A DNA stretch of 35,944 nucleotides from CAYVAP01 sp964343195 (lineage in GTDB: Bacteria; Bacteroidota; Bacteroidia; J057). The notes under the pieces were generated by a model. That model had not been told where the DNA came from, made no database searches, and saw nothing but the letters and a program-made list of their open reading frames with translations. A program made the position numbers and the translations under genes. Location: the NCBI GenBank assembly GCA_964343195.1, contig CAYFIR010000062.1, positions 1 through 35,944 of the forward strand, written 5' to 3'. Below are positions 24,333 to 32,644 of this stretch, one piece after another. Position 1 is the first letter of the stretch; each line of letters begins with the position of its first letter.

Positions 24333-24896
24333 ATGGCCAATTCCGATTATCCCCCCTCCTTGCAGGCATACTTTGAGCTGAGTGCCAGTCAGGAGGAGCG
24401 ATATGAGTACGAATCGGGAGAGGTGGTAGCCATGGGGCGCACGAGCCTGCGGCACAGTGCGTTGATGCTCAATGTCGCCAGTAGTTTGAAACAGGCGACC
24501 AAAGGCCGCAACTGCATGGCCCTCGCTGAGACCGTGAGTGTGGAAGTTGAAGCCGCTACGCACTACTTTTTGCCAGATGTTGTGCTAACCTGTGATGATG
24601 AAGACTTACAGGCTGAGCAGTTGATACGAAACCCTTTGCTCATCGTCGAGGTGCTCTCCCCCGCTACCGAGCAGCGAGACCGGGGTGTCAAGTTCAAGTC
24701 CTACCTCAAGATGCCCAGTTTGCAGCACTACCTGCTCGTAGCTCAGGATCAGATCCGGGTGGAGGTATATGGCAAAATGCCTGATGGACCCGGTTGGACC
24801 TTTAATTACTTTGAGCGGCTGGAGGATGAAATACACCTACCCAAGCTATCGCTTTCCCTCTCGTTGGAAGAGGTGTATGAGGGAATCAGGATCTGA
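24333..24896 (+). CDS. Uma2 family (DUF820) PD-(D/E)XK nuclease-like protein
   Basis: A 187-residue protein of the Uma2/DUF820 family, a restriction-endonuclease-fold group that is abundant in cyanobacteria and Bacteroidota and of unclear role. Motifs are RYEYESGEVVAMG (24-36), HYFLPDVVLTCDD (the catalytic Asp region), LLIVEVLSPATEQRDRGVKF (E-x-L core) and LKMPSLQHYLLV. All expected acidic residues seem present. It is a single-gene unit in the island with its own leader. Function in mobile-element or defence biology is inferred from the fold only. Confidence 0.87.
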   Translation: MANSDYPPSLQAYFELSASQEERYEYESGEVVAMGRTSLRHSALMLNVASSLKQATKGRNCMALAETVSVEVEAATHYFLPDVVLTCDDEDLQAEQLIRNPLLIVEVLSPATEQRDRGVKFKSYLKMPSLQHYLLVAQDQIRVEVYGKMPDGPGWTFNYFERLEDEIHLPKLSLSLSLEEVYEGIRI

Positions 24897-24985
24897 GGCT
24901 TTCGCTCATTCCTGACGGCAAGTAAGCTGTGAAAGATCTCCCCTCCCCCCTTTTTCGTATATTGAAGCAAGAAATCTGAGAGAAT

Positions 24986-25237
24986 ATGCCATACAACACA
25001 GCTGCTCTGCCTCAGTCTATCCGAAAGCAGGTAGAGGATTTCATCGAGTTTTTGCTTTGGAAGGAGGGGAATGCTGAACAATCTTCTTCAGAACCGGACT
25101 CCCTGGTTCAACGTCAACGGAAAATCCAATCAGTAGTACAGGCTTACCAGGATCTACCTACTCTGGATGATCGACAGCCAGAGGAGATTTTGTACGATGA
25201 ATACGGACTATCTAAAGCTCAGATGGATCGCGATTGA
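24986..25237 (+). CDS. small antitoxin-like protein (DUF2281-like)
   Basis: An 83-residue protein with an LPQSIRKQVEDFIEFLLWKEG N-terminus, a helix often seen in small antitoxin-like proteins, and an acidic C-terminus with EEILYDEYGLSKAQ. It resembles DUF2281-type proteins, usually the first gene of a toxin-antitoxin-like pair. It precedes the DUF433 gene by 28 bases if that gene starts at the TTG. No toxin gene was found beside it. Confidence 0.55.
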   Translation: MPYNTAALPQSIRKQVEDFIEFLLWKEGNAEQSSSEPDSLVQRQRKIQSVVQAYQDLPTLDDRQPEEILYDEYGLSKAQMDRD

Positions 25238-25265
25238 AGCCTTTTTCAACTCTGAAAAAAATCTA

Positions 25266-25481
25266 TTGAACTATCGCTCATACATTACCATCGACCCTAA
25301 TATCCGATTTGGCAGACCCTGTAAAAAGGGTACCCGCATTTCGGTGTATGATGTTTTAGGTTGGCTGTCTCAAGGACTGACTGCCCAAGACATCATGGAG
25401 GATTTTCCAGAGCTAAAATATGAGCAGATCATGGCATGCTTGGGGTATGCCGCCGACAGAGAAAGACGTATCGCTTATTGA
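25266..25481 (+). CDS. DUF433 antitoxin-like protein
   Basis: A 71-residue protein with the DUF433 signature: NYRSYITIDPNIRFGRPCKKGTR (reading across the start), ISVYDVLGWLSQGLTAQDIMEDFPELKYEQIMACLGYAADRERR. DUF433 proteins are winged helix-like antitoxins normally paired with a PIN-like DUF5615 toxin. A TTG start at 25266 is chosen because the family begins with (M)NYR; an in-frame ATG at 25197 adds an implausible leader overlapping the previous gene. No DUF5615 gene follows, so this looks like an orphan. Confidence 0.72.
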   Translation: MNYRSYITIDPNIRFGRPCKKGTRISVYDVLGWLSQGLTAQDIMEDFPELKYEQIMACLGYAADRERRIAY

Positions 25482-25775
25482 TATGCAAAAGATCGGCCCC
25501 ACTTTATTCATCCACTACCGACACTCATAAACGTTTTTTCCCCTCTCATACGGACTTATACCGTATTCTTTTATACCGTAGGCTGCTCAGTTTGTCCAAA
25601 AGTAACTCCCGCATTGTCGTTGCTAACAATAACCATAGAATTCCCCTTCTTCTCTGCGCCTCCGCGCCTCCGCGCCTCCGCGTGAGACTTCTTCTTTTTT
25701 GCCCCTTTTTATCAGCGTGAAAAAAGCGCAGTATACAAAAGGGTTCAAATTGAACAGCCAACCTTATACCGACAT
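25482..25775. other. gap with tandem CGCCTCCG repeat, no gene
   Basis: No credible gene is seen here. It holds three tandem copies of CGCCTCCG (25657-25680), followed by CGTGAGA, which completes the 12-mer shared with 2286-2297. The expected toxin partner of the DUF433 gene is absent. The gap is convergent with the cysteine desulfurase. Confidence 0.7.
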
Positions 25776-26924
25776 TCACCCCATCACCCTTAGCCGCTCC
25801 ACCGCATGCTTGAGCGAGGCTCCCGCCTGCGCTATTTCCGCTTCCGTATTTCCCCGTCCAAGGCTCAGTCGAAGACTCCCATAAGCCTCCTCGTCGCTCA
25901 GCCCCATGGCCTGTAGCACATGAGAAGGCTGCACCAAACGGCTGGTGCAGGCTGAACCATTGGCCATGGCGATGTGTGGCAGGGTCATCATCAGGGCGTC
26001 GGCGTCCACCCCGTCAAAACGCAGGTTGCTAACGTTGTAGAGCCGTTGGGCGGGGTGGCCATTGAGGTGAACACCGTCGAGGGCGAGCAATTCACTTTCC
26101 AGTTGGTAGCGCAACACTCCGATCCGAGCGGTATCGGCTTTCATGCGCTGTTGGGACAGCTCTGCGGCTGCGCCAAGGCCCACGATACCCGGCACGTTGA
26201 GGGTGCCGCTGCGCAGGTCGCGCTCGTGTCCGCCCCCGTGTATCTGCGCGTACAGCCGCACCCGGAAGGGCCGACGGCTGCGCACATACAACCCTCCTAC
26301 GCCTTTGGGGCCATAAAACTTGTGCCCCGAAAAAGCCATCAGGTCCACACCTAGTTCCTCCACCGATAGCGGGAGTTTGCCCACTGCCTGAGTCCCATCG
26401 GTCATGAAGAAGGCTCCGGCTTCGTGGGCCATGTCAGCCAACTGCTGAATGGGCTGGATCGCCCCGGTTTCGTTGTTGACGTGCATGAGCGCGACCAACA
26501 GGGTGTCAGGGCGCAGGGCTTCGGACAAATCTGTTGGATCAATCAACCCGTCGGATTGGACGGGAAGCATGGAAATCTCGCAGCCTACTTCAGCCAGGGC
26601 ATCAAGTACGTCCAATACCGCTTTGTGCTCGGTTGGGGCGCTGATGAGATGTCTTTTCTCGGGATGTTGGGCGACCAGCCCCTTGAGGGCGAGGTTGATG
26701 CTTTCAGTGGCTCCGGAGGTAAAAACCACCTCGTTGCTTTGCGCACCGATGAGTTTCGCTATCTGAGCGCGGGCCTGGTCCACGGCTTTTTTTGCGACCT
26801 GCCCGGCTCGGTGCTGACTCGATGCATTGGCATACTGATCAGTCAGGTAGGGCATCATGGCCTCCAGTACTTCAGGTGCCAATGGGGTCGTCGCGTTGTG
26901 ATCCAGGTAAACAGGTGCTTGCAT
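25776..26924 (-). CDS. cysteine desulfurase (IscS/NifS/DndA type)
   Basis: A 382-residue PLP enzyme that moves sulfur from cysteine to a protein persulfide for Fe-S clusters, tRNA thiolation or, for DndA, DNA phosphorothioation. It shows VYLDHNATTP at the start, H100 (TEHKA), the PLP lysine K202 in SGHKFYGPKGVG, and the catalytic loop GSACTSRLVQPSHVL with C326. All catalytic residues are present. Class I (IscS/NifS) features dominate. It lies on the opposite strand at the edge of the dnd island, 0.3 kb past the last island gene. dndA is often separate or replaced by iscS, so this enzyme may be the sulfur donor for DndC. It could also be the general housekeeping IscS. A TAACTTTC -7-like box (26929-26936, minus) lies directly upstream. 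Confidence 0.92.
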   Translation of the reverse strand: MQAPVYLDHNATTPLAPEVLEAMMPYLTDQYANASSQHRAGQVAKKAVDQARAQIAKLIGAQSNEVVFTSGATESINLALKGLVAQHPEKRHLISAPTEHKAVLDVLDALAEVGCEISMLPVQSDGLIDPTDLSEALRPDTLLVALMHVNNETGAIQPIQQLADMAHEAGAFFMTDGTQAVGKLPLSVEELGVDLMAFSGHKFYGPKGVGGLYVRSRRPFRVRLYAQIHGGGHERDLRSGTLNVPGIVGLGAAAELSQQRMKADTARIGVLRYQLESELLALDGVHLNGHPAQRLYNVSNLRFDGVDADALMMTLPHIAMANGSACTSRLVQPSHVLQAMGLSDEEAYGSLRLSLGRGNTEAEIAQAGASLKHAVERLRVMG

Positions 26925-27301
26925 GGAGGAAAGTTAGGGCTTGTAGGAGAGCCAATCAAGGTGGGACTGCATCCCGAAGACTATTCAGATCGACGTGAGG
27001 AGACGTCGATTAACCGTCCCCTTGCCGCGAGACTTTAGTACGCGGGAAGGGAGAATCTTTCCCATTCTGACCTCCCTTTTCTCATTCTGGGAAGAATCCA
27101 ATGGCCATGCCGGGGGATTCCTTGCTGACATTCAGCCGCTTAGTAAAGCGGAAGCTACTGGCACGCATCTTGGCACCAACGCAATTGGAAGTTAGTCCGC
27201 AAAAGCGTCGGTTTCCTGGCAGAACACTCCCTTCAACTATTATTTCTGCCTGAACCTTCTCAGCAGGAATCTCCCATTCCTAACCGGCTAACGATCCAAA
27301 C
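26925..27301. other. 377-base gap holding a structured repeat
   Basis: No gene is seen. It contains repeat copy 1 (26969-27051). The rest, 27052-27301, is AT-moderate leader to the cassette, without a convincing -7/-33 pair. Confidence 0.6.
26969..27051 (+). repeat. structured repeat, copy 1
   Basis: Begins GCATCCCGAAGACTATTCAG and carries a perfect 8-bp hairpin ATCGACGT-gaggag-ACGTCGAT (26989-27010), then a second long stem CCCTTGCCGCG / CGCGGGAAGGG (about 27019-27051) with one mismatch. The same order and near-identical sequence occur in copy 2 (30977-31063), and differences in the stems partly compensate. It lies 0.25 kb before the GTPase cassette. Confidence 0.7.
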
Positions 27302-28786
27302 ATGTCTATCTTCAACGGACCTCAGAAGTCCAATACCCACATCTCGCGCCGTCCGCCCATGCGGTCTCAGGCGCAAGGCAAATCTCCCTCTTCCGGCCCC
27401 GATCTCTTCCCAATTGCGGTATTCATCATGGGTATCGTCAGTTGCTATACCACTGCGGTGGGACTTTTTCCCATGCTGGGAAACTGGGTGCTGTCCTATG
27501 CGACGGCATTTGCACTAAGTGTCTTCATGGTGGCCATTGCGCTGCGCATTCCCAAGGCATTCAAGGAAGGCGGTCATGGCAAACTCATCGCAGGCTACAT
27601 ATTCGTGGCCATGTTCAGTGTGCTGCTGAATTTCAACGCGATCTATGGCGTGTTCAGCGCGGAGAAGCTGCTCTACGAAGAGCTGAAGACCAATAAGACC
27701 GAGCTGACCGCGATCAAGACCCGGTCGATTGAGGCACTGGATGCACACTTTGGGGCGGTAGAGACCGAACGCAAGCTTCAGGAAGCCCAGGCTCTACTGG
27801 AGGAAGAAACCAGTAATCAGGTCGATCCTGGCTATGGGCAAAATGCACGCCGCCTAAACCAGGAGAGCGTAATTCCCCTGAGAGCTGAACTGGCGGCCAT
27901 TCGTGCCAAGTACAACCCTGTCGTGGCCCAGATCGATTCCGTGGTAAGCGAGGCTCAGGTCATGATCTCCACTGCCCTGGAAGCAAAGGAAATATCCCTC
28001 TATCGCGAAGCTGTTGACCAAAGCATCGACGCCTATAGTCAGGTGGGCGAAATGACCCAAAACCTCCTGGGGGCAGCCGAATTTTCCTACGAGCCGATGG
28101 TCTTCAAACACCGCGATGTGGGCAACCTGAACCACTCGTTGTGGACCCTGATGAACATTCCCAAGCTGGATGCCAAGCAGGCTTCGTCGGTCATTGTGTC
28201 GCTGCTGTTGTCCCTGCTGATAGACTTCATCGTGCTCTTCGTCATCGTGATGATCAACCGTCCCGGAAAGGGTGACATCAATGGTCCCGACGAAGACGAG
28301 GAAGATTCGGAAGAATCATTGGCACCCGTGGAAATGGAGCAGCGCCAGCGAAACGGTAGCATCTACGCCAGCCGTCGCAATCGCTCGGGGAATAGGGGTG
28401 AAAGCCACCTGAACCACCATGAGATTCAGCGTGTCGGATGGCAGCGCCCTCAGCCTGAGCCAGTTCTGGAGAAAGAAGAACCAGAAGTTGCCGCCATCAA
28501 GCCGTCAATTCCAGCGGATTTATCGCTCCCACAGGACCGCGAACCTACCCAGGACGATCCTGAAACGGATCGCCAAGCGGAAGAAACTCCCGATGAAAAG
28601 CTGATCCTTCCGACCGATGAGTTCCAGCATTCCGAAGAACTGGATCGCGACGAAGAGGAAGCGACCGAGGACGACATTCCCGAAATCCATCGCCGATATA
28701 CGCCGCCTCAGTGGCACCTTCCTGGTGAAGACGCACCAACAGAAAGCCACAAAGTCAATGGCCATGGGGTAACCATTCCTCGATAG
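27302..28786 (+). CDS. four-TM coiled-coil protein with acidic tail (GTPase cassette gene 1)
   Basis: A 494-residue membrane protein, not recognised. Hydrophobic helices are predicted at about 36-58, 62-82, 95-117 and 295-318. Between the third and fourth lies a helical, coiled-coil-like segment (120-285, rich in E, K, A and L). After the fourth helix, a 175-residue tail is highly acidic and Pro/Glu-rich (EDEEDSEES, EKEEPEV, EEATEDDIPEIHRR) and probably disordered and cytoplasmic. The membrane-plus-coil layout fits an anchor or sensor for the GTPase encoded 98 bases downstream. It starts 250 bases after structured repeat copy 1. Orthologues were not identified. Confidence 0.75.
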   Translation: MSIFNGPQKSNTHISRRPPMRSQAQGKSPSSGPDLFPIAVFIMGIVSCYTTAVGLFPMLGNWVLSYATAFALSVFMVAIALRIPKAFKEGGHGKLIAGYIFVAMFSVLLNFNAIYGVFSAEKLLYEELKTNKTELTAIKTRSIEALDAHFGAVETERKLQEAQALLEEETSNQVDPGYGQNARRLNQESVIPLRAELAAIRAKYNPVVAQIDSVVSEAQVMISTALEAKEISLYREAVDQSIDAYSQVGEMTQNLLGAAEFSYEPMVFKHRDVGNLNHSLWTLMNIPKLDAKQASSVIVSLLLSLLIDFIVLFVIVMINRPGKGDINGPDEDEEDSEESLAPVEMEQRQRNGSIYASRRNRSGNRGESHLNHHEIQRVGWQRPQPEPVLEKEEPEVAAIKPSIPADLSLPQDREPTQDDPETDRQAEETPDEKLILPTDEFQHSEELDRDEEEATEDDIPEIHRRYTPPQWHLPGEDAPTESHKVNGHGVTIPR

Positions 28787-28884
28787 GTAACCACAAAGGG
28801 AGTATCCCTCCTCGATACCTTCATATCCTCCATACCCTTCTAACTCATCCCTTTCCACCCATCTCACCAACGAACAACTTACTC

Positions 28885-29967
28885 ATGAATACCCACGCTT
28901 TTCATCCACCCAAGCACGACCCCGAAATGGCCCAGATCATGGAAGAAAACCTTGCCCTGCGCCGGGCAGCTACCGCACAGGACCGCGAACGCGAGTCCCG
29001 CTGGGAAGCAGAGCGAGAGGTGCAGCGTGAAGTCAAACGTTCCCGCCGTGAGCGTACTTCGCTCCCACCTGCCATCGACCCGGACTTCACCCCCAAAGCG
29101 GAACCGATTCGGGTCCAGGAACCTGAGGGATTACCCCTCAACGAGCCCCGGACTCACGAAGAGATTTTAGCCAAAAACACCCACTACGTCTTCATCTTTG
29201 GCTATACCGGTGCAGGAAAATCTACCGTCCTGACGGCCATCAACATGTACATGCGCCAGCACTACCGCGTGATCCTCAATCAGGGAAGCAATCAGGACGG
29301 CATCCGCCTGATGCACCAGATGATGCGCGATGTGGAGCAGGGCCAATTCCCACAGCCGACCTCTATCGGGCAGATCACCGAGTACGACACAGCCTTTCGG
29401 ATGAATGGCGAAGACGTCAACCTGACCTTCCTGGAAATGGCGGGTGAGGACCTGAAGAAAGTCGATGTCGATACCGGCGAAGAGGGGCTCCCGGAGTCGG
29501 TGAAAGCCTATCTTTCCTGCCCGGGAATTTCGATTTCGTTTTTGCTGGTGGCCGACTTTGACCGTGTGGTCGCACGTCAGGAAGACAAACTGATCCTTCA
29601 GTTTTTGAGCTTTTTGTACAATGAAGGCATCGACCTGTCCCGCGTGGGGGTAATCCTGAGCAAGTTTGACCGGGGCCGCACCGATATGGATGTGGAAGAA
29701 GTCATCCGAACCTACCTGCCTCAGGTGGACAAATGGCTCACATCGGGCGACATCGCCCAGCCACGGGTATTTCCGTTTAGCATCGGAGACATCGAAAGTT
29801 ACCAGGATCGCAAGGACGAGATCAGCACCATCGACCTGGAGGACTGCGCTGAAATAGTGCCCTGGGTTCACAACGTCCTCTCACTTCCTGGTGGCGAATG
29901 GGAAGGGGCGACAACAGAAGGAAATGGATTGGTAGGAAAAATTCGCAGCATCCTGAACTGGAAGTAA
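28885..29967 (+). CDS. TRAFAC-like P-loop GTPase (GTPase cassette gene 2)
   Basis: A 360-residue soluble protein. Residues 1-90 are a charged helical N-terminal region. The GTPase core has Walker A GYTGAGKST (106-114), a putative switch I Thr in QFPQPTS (154-160), a variant of the DxxG switch II as FLEMAGED (182-189, Glu instead of Asp), and a variant base-recognition motif LSKFD (258-262, Ser-Lys instead of Asn/Thr-Lys). The variants suggest nucleotide preference or a DO-GTPase2-like group within TRAFAC, the kind described in prokaryotic GTPase conflict systems; that placement is inference from motifs. The centre gene of a three-gene cassette on the plus strand, 98 bases after gene 1 and 58 bases before gene 3. 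Confidence 0.8.
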   Translation: MNTHAFHPPKHDPEMAQIMEENLALRRAATAQDRERESRWEAEREVQREVKRSRRERTSLPPAIDPDFTPKAEPIRVQEPEGLPLNEPRTHEEILAKNTHYVFIFGYTGAGKSTVLTAINMYMRQHYRVILNQGSNQDGIRLMHQMMRDVEQGQFPQPTSIGQITEYDTAFRMNGEDVNLTFLEMAGEDLKKVDVDTGEEGLPESVKAYLSCPGISISFLLVADFDRVVARQEDKLILQFLSFLYNEGIDLSRVGVILSKFDRGRTDMDVEEVIRTYLPQVDKWLTSGDIAQPRVFPFSIGDIESYQDRKDEISTIDLEDCAEIVPWVHNVLSLPGGEWEGATTEGNGLVGKIRSILNWK

Positions 29968-30025
29968 GCGAGTCGCTTTTCCGCATTTTTCATCCCATCC
30001 TTCATCCAACCCATCATTTTCCACT

Positions 30026-30892
30026 ATGAAATCCCAAACGTTACTGGGTCACGCCCGCTTTGGCAAGCGTGACGGATTTGAAATACTGGCTCGGGAGGGC
30101 GTTTTGCAGGACTTCCGCTCTCCTGAGGCCCAGACCCATCTGGAAAAGGTTTTGGCGCTGCGGCAGGAGGAAATCCGGCTTCCCTTTGGCAGCGAGATCC
30201 TTGGACTAAGCTGCATGAATTACCGCGGTCGTACCTATCGGCTGCTGACCCTTTACCGCTATGCCCTGGATCGGTACAAGCGGGACGGCTATCGGGCCGT
30301 TACCCTTGTGCTGCGGGATTCATGGGCCGAGCCTCAACTGTTGCTCGAAGAGCTACGCCACCTCGAGGAACTCGACCTCCATCACCCGAACCCGGACCAT
30401 GCTTTTTCGTCCTCCTGGGAACCCTATGCCGTTGCCACTCCCGAAAACCTCCCAGGTTTAGCTGAGGTTTTTATTCCCCTGGCAGAAGGAACTCCAATGG
30501 AATTGTCAGCCCTGATAGCTGCCTGGGGAGGTGAGCTTTGTGCAGAGTACCAAACCCTGTATGCCTCGGCATCGCCCCAGGTGCTGCACTCCATTGACAG
30601 TGGCCGCATCGCCGTCTGGGAGCGCAATCCCTACTGGAAGCATGTCACTTTACCGCAACCCGTAACCGCTCACGGACCTGTTCCGCAGCCTATGGACTAT
30701 CCCGACGAGGATGTTGTCCCATTGGATTCACTGGTGCATGCCTATCAAGTCGGCTCGGAAGATCAGTGGGAAAGAAAAGAAACCAAATCATCAGCCCCAC
30801 CCAGGCAAAAGCCTTCGAGGACACTGCTCTATTGGGGAATCGGAGCAATCCTCATGGCTGGATTAACCGGTCTGTGGTGGTGGCTGATGTAA
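30026..30892 (+). CDS. tail-anchored protein, possibly GAP1-N-like (GTPase cassette gene 3)
   Basis: A 288-residue protein with a soluble N-terminal part and a single C-terminal hydrophobic helix (residues of about 265-288, ending WWWLM). The opening GHARFGKRDGFEILAREG and the pattern of short beta/alpha segments that follow slightly resemble the N-terminal domain of GTPase-associated protein 1 (GAP1-N), but this cannot be confirmed by eye. A Pro- and charge-rich linker (about 212-260) precedes the anchor. It is in one transcript with the GTPase and probably acts at the same membrane as gene 1. It is followed by a strong terminator. Confidence 0.65.
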   Translation: MKSQTLLGHARFGKRDGFEILAREGVLQDFRSPEAQTHLEKVLALRQEEIRLPFGSEILGLSCMNYRGRTYRLLTLYRYALDRYKRDGYRAVTLVLRDSWAEPQLLLEELRHLEELDLHHPNPDHAFSSSWEPYAVATPENLPGLAEVFIPLAEGTPMELSALIAAWGGELCAEYQTLYASASPQVLHSIDSGRIAVWERNPYWKHVTLPQPVTAHGPVPQPMDYPDEDVVPLDSLVHAYQVGSEDQWERKETKSSAPPRQKPSRTLLYWGIGAILMAGLTGLWWWLM

Positions 30893-30920
30893 TGATTCAT
30901 AGCAGTCTCTTACCGAAGCG

Positions 30921-30952
30921 TCCCTCTCACAGCAATGTGGGAGGGATTTTTT
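30921..30952 (+). terminator. intrinsic terminator after GTPase cassette
   Basis: A 10-bp stem CCCTCTCACA-gcaa-TGTGGGAGGG (one G-T pair) is followed by TTTTTT, 29 bases after the gene 3 stop. A textbook rho-independent terminator, marking the end of the three-gene unit. Confidence 0.8.
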
Positions 30953-30964
30953 ATGGGGATGGCT

Positions 30965-31063
30965 GATCGCGGGATAGCATCCCGAAGACTATTCAGATCG
31001 ACGTGCGGAGACGTCGATCAACCGTCTCCCCTTTGCCGCGTGACTTTAGTCTGTGGCAAGGGG
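30965..31063 (+). repeat. structured repeat, copy 2
   Basis: Starts with CGGGAT-agc-ATCCCG (30970-30984) and continues with the shared core from 30977. The central hairpin ATCGACGT-gcggag-ACGTCGAT is at 30997-31018, with only the loop changed from copy 1. The third stem CCCCTTTGCCGCG...GGCAAGGGG (31028-31063) surrounds the palindrome GACT-TT-AGTC. Copies 1 and 2 are in the same orientation and bracket the GTPase cassette, about 4 kb apart. Confidence 0.72.
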
Positions 31064-31145
31064 CGAACAAGAGAAATCAAAACCCTTTTCCCCTTGATCG
31101 GTTATATGCAAAAACTGTAATTTCGAGCCAAAGTACCTAGAACTC

Positions 31146-31925
31146 ATGATCCTGATCATATCTCCGGCCAAGACCCTCGATCTTTCGGAAGAAACCCGTT
31201 ACACCGCCAATTATTCTTTGCCCAGCTATCAGCAGGAAGCCCATGAACTGGTCAGGGTGCTATCCGGCTACTCGGCTACCCAGATCAAGGAACTGATGGG
31301 CGTCAGCGACAACCTGGCCCAGCTCAACTATGAGCGCTACCAGAAATTTCAACCGGAATTCAACCCGGAAAATGCCAAGCAGGCCCTGCTGACTTTCAAC
31401 GGGGATGTTTATACCGGCTTCGACCTGGAAACCTATGGAGAAGCAGATTACCGTTACGCTCAGGAGCATTTGCGCATACTCTCCGGGTTGTATGGGTTGC
31501 TACGCCCACTTGACCTGATCCAGCCCTATCGCCTGGAGATGGGCACCAGACTCAAAAATGAGAAAGGAAAAGACCTCTACGCCTTCTGGGGAGACCAGAT
31601 TGCCAGAGCCCTCAATCAGGCGCTGGAAGAGGCTGGCACCTCCACGTTGGTCAACCTCGCCTCCAACGAATACTTCAAGTCCGTAGACACCAATGCCCTG
31701 GCGGGAGACATCATCACTCCTTCCTTCAAGGACATTCGCGGTGGCAAGCCAAAGGTCATCTCATTCTTCGCCAAAAAAGCCCGCGGCCTGATGTGCGACT
31801 TTGCCATCAAGGAAAAGGTCAGCGATCCCGAAGAACTCAAGGCATTCAACGGCATGGGCTACGAATACAATCCCGAGCTTTCCAGCGAAAAGGATTGGGT
31901 CTTTACGAGGGAGGATAATTCGTAA
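31146..31925 (+). CDS. yaaA: peroxide stress protein YaaA
   Basis: A 259-residue YaaA/UPF0246 (DUF328) cytoplasmic protein, linked in E. coli to limiting DNA damage from peroxide and free iron, and with a DNA-binding fold. It begins MILIISPAKTLD, the family start, and carries GVSDNLAQLNYERY, GDVYTGFD, YAQEHLRILSGLYGLLRPLD and YFKSVD. The length is normal. The C-terminus (EDNS) is shaped by the repeat that starts in its stop codon. It stands alone between the GTPase cassette and the Nudix gene. Confidence 0.93.
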   Translation: MILIISPAKTLDLSEETRYTANYSLPSYQQEAHELVRVLSGYSATQIKELMGVSDNLAQLNYERYQKFQPEFNPENAKQALLTFNGDVYTGFDLETYGEADYRYAQEHLRILSGLYGLLRPLDLIQPYRLEMGTRLKNEKGKDLYAFWGDQIARALNQALEEAGTSTLVNLASNEYFKSVDTNALAGDIITPSFKDIRGGKPKVISFFAKKARGLMCDFAIKEKVSDPEELKAFNGMGYEYNPELSSEKDWVFTREDNS

Positions 31926-31996
31926 TTAGGAATTCGTACTTCGTAATTGGCTGAAGGCACATCACGCTTCAATTACGAATCGCGAAGTACGAATTT
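31918..31996. repeat. AATTCGTA-type repeat forming an inverted repeat
   Basis: The left arm AATTCGTACTTCGTAATTG (31931-31949) pairs imperfectly with the right arm 31971-31995 (AATTACG...AAGTACGAATT, with an 8-base insertion). The left 18 bases are the exact reverse complement of 3306-3323. The unit begins inside the yaaA stop. Confidence 0.6.
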
Positions 31997-32011
31997 AGAC
32001 ATCCCCCCCAT

Positions 32012-32545
32012 ATGGAGCATCTCGACGTCCTTACCCCCGAAGGCAAACCAACCGGAAAAACCATCAGCAAAGCCGAGGTCCATCGTACCGGAGCCTGGCA
32101 CCGGGCGGCCCATGTCTGGATCGTCAATGAGGCGGGAGAGTTGCTGCTTCAGCTAAGATCCCGGAACAAGGAAAATGATCCTGGCCTGTGGGACATCTCG
32201 GTGGCGGGGCACGTTTCGGCAGGAGAAAGTGCGCGAGTCAGTGCGCTACGCGAGGTCGCAGAAGAAATTGGCCTGGAGATTCGGGAGGATGAATTGCATC
32301 ATCTGTTTACCTTTCGGGAGCCACGGGTTCTGAATGGCGGAAAATACCTCGACAATGAATTTCATGAGGTGTTTTTGCTGCGAAGGGAGGTCGATATCGC
32401 AGCCCTGGAGTTGCAGATTGAGGAAGTTGAGGCCGTCAAGTGGATTTCGCAGGAAGAATTGCAGGCTTTGGTACATGCGCGAAGCGCGGAACTCGTGGCC
32501 CATTGGGAAGAGTATGAGGCGTTGCTAGGTTTTCTCGCGGGTTAA
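32012..32545 (+). CDS. Nudix hydrolase, IPP isomerase-like
   Basis: A 177-residue Nudix enzyme with a perfect Nudix box at residues 66-88: G66, E72, R80-E81 and E84-E85 (AGHVSAGESARVSALREVA, then EEIGL). The N-terminus MEHLDVLTPEGKPTGKTISKA and HRAAHVWIVNEAGELLLQLRS match the YfcD/isopentenyl-diphosphate isomerase-like branch. The substrate cannot be set from sequence. It lies 86 bases after yaaA, with the AATTCGTA repeat between. Confidence 0.88.
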   Translation: MEHLDVLTPEGKPTGKTISKAEVHRTGAWHRAAHVWIVNEAGELLLQLRSRNKENDPGLWDISVAGHVSAGESARVSALREVAEEIGLEIREDELHHLFTFREPRVLNGGKYLDNEFHEVFLLRREVDIAALELQIEEVEAVKWISQEELQALVHARSAELVAHWEEYEALLGFLAG

Positions 32546-32609
32546 CCAGGTTCACACAGCTCGGTTTCTTTCCAGCCAAAAAAAGGCGACCTTTGCCCCG
32601 GCCTCATCA

Positions 32610-32644
32610 TTTGTGGCTTTCTCCTGGATTTTGAGCCAACTTTG
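32610..32644 (+). promoter_or_regulatory. possible promoter for mqnE
   Basis: TTTG at 32610-32613 and CAACTTTG at 32637-32644 (one base off TAnnTTTG), with a somewhat long spacer of 23 bases, lie 75 bases before mqnE. Weak support. Confidence 0.3.

Noticed and set aside
25657..25680. CRISPR-like tandem repeats
   Set aside because: The units are only 8 bases with no spacers, so this is a simple tandem repeat.
29167..29871. 234-codon frame antisense to the GTPase
   Set aside because: It mirrors the GTPase coding frame and has no independent motif.
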